A stretch of 64,000 nt of DNA from CAYLLN01 sp964384375 (GTDB taxonomy: Bacteria; Planctomycetota; Planctomycetia; Pirellulales; Pirellulaceae), in NCBI GenBank assembly GCA_964384375.1, contig CAYLLN010000001.1, positions 1-64,000 on the forward strand, given 5' to 3'. Shown in pieces: positions 59,577-64,000 of this stretch. Every line of letters begins with the position of its first letter. The stretch's first letter is position 1. A model generated the notes under the pieces. The model searched no databases and was not told where the DNA came from. It saw only the letters and a list, made by a program, of their open reading frames with translations. The translations under genes were made by a program, and so were the position numbers.

Positions 59577-60476
59577 TTAGTGCTTCCGTTCTAAAACGTA
59601 CCGAGCCAATGCTGCCAGCGGTTCGGCCGGCGGACCGAGCGGCTGGATCGCGTCAATCGCGGCGGCAACAAGTTCTTCGGCGCGGCGGCGGCTTTCTTCC
59701 TTTCCTAGAACTGCGGGGAAGGTGAGCTTGCCTCGACCGTCGTCTTTGCCCGTCCGCTTACCGAGCGATTCAGCGGTCCCTTCCAGGTCGAGGAGGTCGT
59801 CCACAATCTGAAACGCGAGGCCGATCCGCTCGCCGTAGGCATCTAGGGCCATCAGCCGCGAATCTTCCGCGCGGGCGACAATGCCTCCCAGCCGGAGCGA
59901 CACGCGAATCATCGCCCCGGTCTTGCGACGATGAATCCGCTGGAGTTGATCGTAACCTAGATCGGTGAATTGTGCGGCCAAGTCGTCCTCTTGCCCACCG
60001 ACGAGATTTGAAGGTCCGGCGGCACGGGCAAGCTCCCCGCAACAACTAGCCGCCAAATCGGGCGGGCTCGTATCGGTCACAAGCAGCTCAAACGCCTGCG
60101 CCAGGAGGGCATCGCCCGCCAGAATGGCGGTGGCTTCACCGAAGGCGGCATGGCAACTGGGCCGGCCGCGACGGAGGTCGTCGTCGTCCATCGCCGGCAG
60201 GTCGTCGTGAATCAGCGAATAGGTGTGGATCATTTCGACCGCACAGGCCGCAGGAAGAGCCGCCCGGTGATCGTAACCGCAAGCCTGGCAAGCCATTAAC
60301 ACCAGAAGCGGCCGGAGGCGCTTGCCGGGTGCCAACAGGCTGTGGCGAATCGCGTCGGCCAAGTGCGGCGGCGTGTCGGCATCGTATTGCGTGTAGCTTG
60401 CTAGCGCAGCATTCACCTCATCGCGCAGTGTGGCAGTCAGGCGAGCGAAGTCGGTCGTTTCCGCGGCAAGAGGCAT
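59577..60476 (-). CDS. Trans-prenyl (farnesyl/geranylgeranyl-type) diphosphate synthase
   Basis: 299 residues. It condenses IPP with an allylic diphosphate. The first Asp-rich motif is DDLPAMDDDDLRRGRPS (near 93), and the second reads FQIVDDLLDLEG (near 227). The upstream region LRPLLVLMACQACG and the LIHDD box are typical of short-chain (C15-C20) enzymes of the IspA type. Product length cannot be fixed from sequence. It sits between xseB and dxs as in the common xseB-ispA-dxs operon, so substrate supply and use are co-transcribed. Confidence 0.92.
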   Translation of the reverse strand: MPLAAETTDFARLTATLRDEVNAALASYTQYDADTPPHLADAIRHSLLAPGKRLRPLLVLMACQACGYDHRAALPAACAVEMIHTYSLIHDDLPAMDDDDLRRGRPSCHAAFGEATAILAGDALLAQAFELLVTDTSPPDLAASCCGELARAAGPSNLVGGQEDDLAAQFTDLGYDQLQRIHRRKTGAMIRVSLRLGGIVARAEDSRLMALDAYGERIGLAFQIVDDLLDLEGTAESLGKRTGKDDGRGKLTFPAVLGKEESRRRAEELVAAAIDAIQPLGPPAEPLAALARYVLERKH

Positions 60477-60548
60477 CGTAGATACGATTCTAAGTGCCGT
60501 GCGGGAAACCGTCTATGTCGGTCACGACGGCGAGCAAGGCGTGAAGAT

Positions 60549-60578
60549 GGCGAGCGGGAGGCGTCAACCTCCCGATGA
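60549..60578 (-). repeat. TCATCGG/CGCTCGCC repeat, copy 7
   Basis: Minus-strand orientation; GGCGAGC, GGGAGGC/ACCTCCC arms around GTCA, GATGA. It forms an inverted pair with copy 8, 25 bases away. Confidence 0.8.
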
Positions 60579-60603
60579 TGTGGCTCATTCACATCTTGGA
60601 AAG

Positions 60604-60633
60604 TCATCGGGATGCTTTCGCACCCCGCTCGCC
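60604..60633 (+). repeat. TCATCGG/CGCTCGCC repeat, copy 8
   Basis: TCATCGG, then GATGCTTTCGCACC with a partly decayed stem, then CGCTCGCC. Its last base is the first base of the (minus-strand) xseB stop codon. Confidence 0.75.
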
Positions 60634-60938
60634 TACCTACGCCGGCGTCGCGTTGTTTCCGGCGGGCTTTCATCCTCTGACGCAAAAGGCGTCGTCTGCG
60701 CGGTTCCATCCTCGGCGACACTCGTTAGCAGGTCGATCTTCTGCTCCGCCTGCTCCAGCAACTGGAAGCACTGCTTCAGATGCTTCACGCCCTGTTCGTA
60801 GCGGGCCAGAGATTCGGCAAGGCCGAGTTGCCCCTCTTCGAGATCATGCACGATCGCTTCGAGCTCGGCGAGGGAGAGTTCAAACGAGCCAGACTTAGCT
60901 GGCTGTGATTCGTCGTCAACGTCGTCGTCAGCGGCCAC
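60633..60938 (-). CDS. xseB: Exodeoxyribonuclease VII small subunit
   Basis: 101 residues. XseB is the small helical-hairpin subunit that coats XseA in exonuclease VII. The diagnostic core FELSLAELEAIVHDLEEGQLGLAESLARYEQGVKHLKQCFQLLEQAEQKI occupies residues ~18-68. The tail is acidic then Arg-rich (ETTRRRRR), and its stop codon overlaps a palindromic repeat. The large subunit gene is not in this window. It is followed by the polyprenyl synthase gene. Confidence 0.93.
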   Translation of the reverse strand: MAADDDVDDESQPAKSGSFELSLAELEAIVHDLEEGQLGLAESLARYEQGVKHLKQCFQLLEQAEQKIDLLTSVAEDGTAQTTPFASEDESPPETTRRRRR

Positions 60939-60957
60939 GGCAAGTTCCCCGCTCGCC

Positions 60958-61179
60958 TTACGTCACGCTCGGAAAGTGCGGATGCGGCGGGACTTCCGCG
61001 TCCTCGGCCAGTAATTCCTTCAGAAACTCTTCCTGCGTCGTTTGGCCAAGCGAGGCCTGTTGGCGGGAGATCTCGATGTGCCGCAAAAGCTCCAGCCGCT
61101 GAGCGACTTCTTCCCACGACACGTCGTCGGGCATTCGCGAGACCAGTGCCAGCAGCTTCTCTTTATTCGTGCGGGTCAT
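60958..61179 (-). CDS. Small helical protein preceding xseB
   Basis: 73 residues from ATG 61179 (MTRTNKEKLLALVSRMPDD). It is predicted mostly helical, with WEEVAQRLELLRHIEISRQQA and EEFLKELLAED. Its shape (Arg/Lys-rich N-terminus, DVSWEEVAQ then a second helix) resembles small antitoxin-like or AbrB-partner proteins, but no toxin gene adjoins it. It is 19 bp before xseB and likely shares that operon. Function is unknown. Confidence 0.6.
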   Translation of the reverse strand: MTRTNKEKLLALVSRMPDDVSWEEVAQRLELLRHIEISRQQASLGQTTQEEFLKELLAEDAEVPPHPHFPSVT

Positions 61180-61476
61180 GGCTGGAGGTCCGGATAAAAA
61201 CTGATAGTCGGCTGCTACCCTTACTTTATCGACAGACTCGGCGGGGGGACAGGGGCAGTAATTTGCGAATTTGTTGTGCAGGGTTGATTGGGGATGGCTG
61301 TGGTTGGAGTGCAGCCAATCACAGCATTTGCGGTGGCTGGCAAATATTGCCGTTCGCTTCGTGAATCGCATGCACCCGATATAGGACCGTCCACAACGAA
61401 TAGGCTCGCACTGGCCTGCTGAATCGACCGATCTAGAATGCAATAGGGCCGCAGAAAATCGCTTGCGAGAAAGGCC

Positions 61477-62091
61477 ATGCTGCTTTCCCCTAAAACCTCC
61501 GATGCCGTCGTGCTCGTCCACGGTCTGGCGGCCAACCGCATGGTGATGGCCCCGCTGGCCCGGGCGCTCGGCTCGTTCTTTGGCCGTGTCGTGAACTGGG
61601 GCTATTCGAGCCTCTGGTCGCCGATCGAGCGGCACGGGCAACAACTTGCAGCGCTTTTGCGGAAGCTCGACGGTGAAGTCGAGCGGGTTCACGTCGTCAC
61701 GCACAGCATGGGAGGCATCATCACACGGCTGGCCTTGGGCGAATTTGCTCCGGGACACTTAGGCCGCGTGGTGATGGTCGCTCCGCCCAACCGCGGTTCA
61801 CACATCGCCTCGCGGCTTGCTCCTTGGCTCGGTCGGATTTGCCCGCCCATCGTTCAACTCGCCGATCGAGCCGACAGCTTCGTCTGCAAGCTGCCGCCGC
61901 CCCCCGTGCCGGAATTAGGCGTCATCGCTGCCGCCAGCGATTTCCTCGTGCTAGAGCCGAGTACACGTCTGGGCTGCGAAACCGATCATATCACGCTGCC
62001 GGGTTTGCACTCGTCATTGCTCTGGCGGCGCGAAACAGCCGAGCAGGTGCGGCACTTTCTCGAGCACGGACGGTTTCAGCGGGCGGCGTGA
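61477..62091 (+). CDS. Alpha/beta-hydrolase, lipase-like
   Basis: 204 residues. The N-terminal VVLVHGLAANRMVMAPLAR (oxyanion HG motif), the nucleophile elbow VVTHSMGGIITRLAL (GxSxG as THSMGG) near residue 75, and late DHITLPGLHSSLLW supply Ser, an acid and a His. This short hydrolase resembles PGAP1/lipase-class esterases. The substrate is probably a small ester or lipid, but this is unproven. It is cytoplasmic, with no signal peptide. It ends in a REP-like inverted pair shared with thpR. Confidence 0.83.
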   Translation: MLLSPKTSDAVVLVHGLAANRMVMAPLARALGSFFGRVVNWGYSSLWSPIERHGQQLAALLRKLDGEVERVHVVTHSMGGIITRLALGEFAPGHLGRVVMVAPPNRGSHIASRLAPWLGRICPPIVQLADRADSFVCKLPPPPVPELGVIAAASDFLVLEPSTRLGCETDHITLPGLHSSLLWRRETAEQVRHFLEHGRFQRAA

Positions 62092-62093
62092 GC

Positions 62094-62146
62094 GTAGCCG
62101 AATTCGTGAGAATTCGGCTATTTCGAACTCTCACGAGTTCAGCTAC
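62094..62146. repeat. Inverted pair of GTAG-headed REP-like elements
   Basis: Plus copy 62094-62117: GTAG, then arms CCGAATTC and GAATTCGG with a GTGA loop. Minus copy 62146-62123: GTAG, then CTGAACTC, the same GTGA loop and GAGTTCGA. The loop sequence is identical in both. The minus copy supplies the TGA stop of thpR. Confidence 0.85.
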
Positions 62147-62717
62147 CCAACTCCGCCCGACCGATCGCCTCGTGGTCTGGCCCGGTTCGCCGCAGGAAAC
62201 TCGCGAAGACGACGACTTCGTCGATCACGGAGAGGTCCGCGTCGAAGTGCTGATGCTGCTTGAGTAGCTCGGTCAACTCGCCCTCCGATCCGGGCGGCAC
62301 GTGCTTCACGCGGCCGATCGTTAGATGCGGCTGAAAGCGGCGGGCCTCCTTCGGAAAGCCGAGCTTCTCCTTGAGCGCCCCTTCGATTGCCGCTTGCAAG
62401 ACGCACAACTCCTCGGCTCCGTCCTCGATGCCGATCCAGAGTGTTCGCGGATGCTCGGCGGTCGGAAATGCACCCACGCCGCGGAACGTGATCTCGAACG
62501 GCTCGATGCGGCGAGCCGCTTCGGCTACGACGCGGCAGATGTCGGGCGTCTCCGTGTCCGGCACATCGCCCAGGAACTTGAGCGTCAGATGCATTTGCTG
62601 CGTGCGGACCCAGTTCAACTGCGCCGCCGAAACGCGGAGCTTGTCGATGAGCAAGCCCGCGCGAGCCGTGACGCTTGTTGCCAGTTCGACGGCGACGAAG
62701 GTGCGAATCCGAGGCAT
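62139..62717 (-). CDS. thpR: RNA 2',3'-cyclic phosphodiesterase
   Basis: 192 residues of the 2H phosphoesterase family. The two HxT motifs are visible: QMHLTLKFLGDV near 42 and FQPHLTIGRVKHV near 127. They are diagnostic for the ThpR/LigT group, which hydrolyses 2',3'-cyclic phosphate on RNA or ligates tRNA halves in vitro. The N-terminus (MPRIRTFVAVELATSV) is canonical. Its stop codon lies inside a REP-like element. It is downstream of the PfkB kinase gene on the same strand (7 bp). Confidence 0.93.
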   Translation of the reverse strand: MPRIRTFVAVELATSVTARAGLLIDKLRVSAAQLNWVRTQQMHLTLKFLGDVPDTETPDICRVVAEAARRIEPFEITFRGVGAFPTAEHPRTLWIGIEDGAEELCVLQAAIEGALKEKLGFPKEARRFQPHLTIGRVKHVPPGSEGELTELLKQHQHFDADLSVIDEVVVFASFLRRTGPDHEAIGRAELGS

Positions 62718-62724
62718 GGGATAC

Positions 62725-63627
62725 CTAAAACGCCAACATCTTCCGATACCGCTCCATCCGCTGATCCAGATCGCTCCGTTCGATCTGCTTGAGCCGTTCC
62801 AGACTGAAATCCTCGACGTTGAAGCTGGCGACGAGAATGCCGTACGCCATCGCCTCCTTGAGCGTTCGCGGCTCGAAGTTTCCCTGGGCCGCGAGATAGC
62901 CCATCATGCCACCGGCGAAGCTGTCTCCAGCGCCGGTCGGATCGACGACCCGCTCGGTCGGAAACGCGGGGAGCACATACGTCTCGTGCTGCGAGAAGAA
63001 CATCGCACCGTGCTCACCCTTTTTAATGACGACGAATCGCGGACCGAGTGCGAGCACCTTGTGCCCCGCCGAAACGAGATTTTCGTCCCCGGTGAGGAGC
63101 TTCGCCTCACTGTCGTTCATCACCAGGCCGTCGAGTCGCTTGAACAGTTTCATCAGCGGCTCGTGCTGCGTCCGAATCCAGAGGTCCATCGTGTCGGCGA
63201 CAACGAGCCGCGGCCCCGTCGCCTGTTCGAGCACGGCCATTTGCGTGACCGGCGAACCATTGGCCAGGAAGATAAAGTCGCTGCGGCGGAACGCTTCCGG
63301 CAGCGTCGGGCGGAAGTCGCCAAAGACGTTGAGTTGCACCTCCAGCGTCTCGCGGTCGTTCATGTTCGGCTGGTACTTCCCCTTCCAGAAGAACGTCTTG
63401 CCTCCGCGGACGACGTGCAGCCCCGACGTGTCGATACCGCGATCGCGCAAGAGCTCGACGTGCTCCTGCGGGAAGTCTTCGCCGACGACGCCGACGAGCT
63501 TGACCGGCGTGAAGAAGCTGGCGGAATACGAAAAGTACGTGGCCGACCCGCCCAAAATTCGCTCGCGGGAGGCCTGCGGCGTTTCGACGGAATCGATGGC
63601 GACCGAACCTACAACCAGGAGTGACAT
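62725..63627 (-). CDS. PfkB-family carbohydrate/nucleoside kinase
   Basis: 300 residues from ATG 63627 (MSLLVVGSVAIDSVET). The family motifs SVAIDS and LGGSATYFSYSASFF near the N-terminus, and the ATP-site DPTGAGDSFAGGMMGYLA near residue 230, are clear. The catalytic Asp is the second D of DPTGAGD. Sugar or nucleoside specificity cannot be told; adenosine kinase-like and sugar kinase-like members share this pattern. The stretch MNDSEAKLLTGDENL is typical. It is co-directional with thpR. Confidence 0.92.
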   Translation of the reverse strand: MSLLVVGSVAIDSVETPQASRERILGGSATYFSYSASFFTPVKLVGVVGEDFPQEHVELLRDRGIDTSGLHVVRGGKTFFWKGKYQPNMNDRETLEVQLNVFGDFRPTLPEAFRRSDFIFLANGSPVTQMAVLEQATGPRLVVADTMDLWIRTQHEPLMKLFKRLDGLVMNDSEAKLLTGDENLVSAGHKVLALGPRFVVIKKGEHGAMFFSQHETYVLPAFPTERVVDPTGAGDSFAGGMMGYLAAQGNFEPRTLKEAMAYGILVASFNVEDFSLERLKQIERSDLDQRMERYRKMLAF

Positions 63628-64000
63628 GAAGTCCTTCGAGTGCTTGCAATGGGCGAAGAATTGACGGCCCGCATTATCGGTCAATCGGCGATTCATGCAA
63701 GGATTGCGATGCGAGACAACCGATGTCATCGGCGGACTCCAGCAGCAAGCTGCTCACGCTGGTTCGTTCATGCTGGCGTGCTTATGCGCTGATCGGTGCG
63801 AGAATTCTCGATATTTTTCGCCAGCAGCTAGTTGACGTTTCGTACGGCGATATTAGAATCCGCCGCTAGCGCAACGGAGTGCGGTTGATTCTGATTTGCG
63901 TTTTTCCCCTTCATTCGCGAGCCAAAGCATTCGCGATAGCCAGCGAGGAAGTCATCGCCGGGTTCTCATCTCTCCCGGCTGGATGCAAGGGGTTGGCTGA
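63628..64000. other. Intergenic region at window end with a promoter
   Basis: No gene is visible on either strand. A well-formed promoter lies at 63832-63859. The gene it drives is beyond the window. Confidence 0.6.
63832..63859 (+). promoter_or_regulatory. Likely sigma-70-type promoter
   Basis: TTGACG (63832-63837), 16-base spacer, TAGAAT (63854-63859). The local sequence is AT-rich relative to the window. It faces a gene that lies outside the window. Confidence 0.55.

Noticed and set aside
60958..61179. Antitoxin of a toxin-antitoxin pair
   Set aside because: The 73-residue shape is suggestive, but no toxin gene is adjacent; the neighbours are xseB and an unrelated divergent gene.

Overview
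The window looks like a chromosomal segment of a planctomycete, probably of the Pirellulales type. I infer this from the high GC content and from families typical of that group: two TIGR03000 domains in a Ser/Gly-rich exported protein, an HTTM membrane protein, four DUF1080 (3-keto-disaccharide hydrolase-like) domains in three proteins, PQQ-type beta-propellers, a membrane Ser/Thr kinase and a Ser/Thr-kinase-linked sugar-transferase cluster. Two 10-N scaffold gaps (18434-18443 and 59208-59217) suggest a draft or metagenome assembly. Both gaps fall inside otherwise intact genes, and both look like overlapping contig ends joined by Ns.

Layout. 0.4-7.1 kb: surface and membrane genes (HTTM pair, TIGR03000 protein, exported Ig-like protein) and a ketoacyl-synthase homologue that has lost its catalytic residues, all on the minus strand. 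7.3-11.2 kb: queA, a GT4 glycosyltransferase, a stand-alone mraZ with a clear four-repeat operator, a structured GC-rich intergenic region and a DEDDh exonuclease. 11.3-17.7 kb: an MFS transporter, two tandem outer-membrane-barrel-like paralogues, mtaB and a GNAT acetyltransferase. 17.7-24.6 kb: clpS, an M20 dipeptidase overlapping serS, a membrane protein, rtcB and ruvB. 24.8-30.6 kb: a same-strand cluster of Ser/Thr kinase, Cys-rich protein, two-domain glycosyltransferase, methyltransferase and a 50-residue membrane protein. 30.8-36.2 kb: a lipoprotein, two DUF1080 proteins, trpD and a nucleoside hydrolase. 36.2-40.2 kb: the rpmI-rplT-pheS-pheT operon. 40.5-47.5 kb: PQQ propellers around a 1033-residue DUF1080-DUF1080-esterase fusion, then a secretin-domain protein. 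47.5-55.5 kb: nadK, exported and membrane proteins, a methyltransferase, a vWA lipoprotein, a peptidase and rlmN. 55.5-61.2 kb: two hypothetical genes, then a small gene-xseB-polyprenyl synthase-dxs operon for isoprenoid precursors. 61.4-63.6 kb: a lipase-like esterase, thpR and a PfkB kinase.

The most distinctive signal is repetitive DNA that does not respect gene boundaries. Three classes recur. (1) REP-like hairpins headed by GTAG or GTGG, often in inverted pairs, several of which supply the stop codon of a neighbouring gene. (2) A ~30-bp palindromic family with conserved ends TCATCGG and CGCTCGCC and a variable stem, at least eight copies. (3) Short tandem arrays with a 7-bp period whose unit differs between loci. 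Classes 2 and 3 have entered coding sequence in frame, in pheS (about 40 extra residues), the vWA lipoprotein, rlmN and an M20 peptidase. No tRNA, rRNA, CRISPR array, transposase or prophage gene was recognised.
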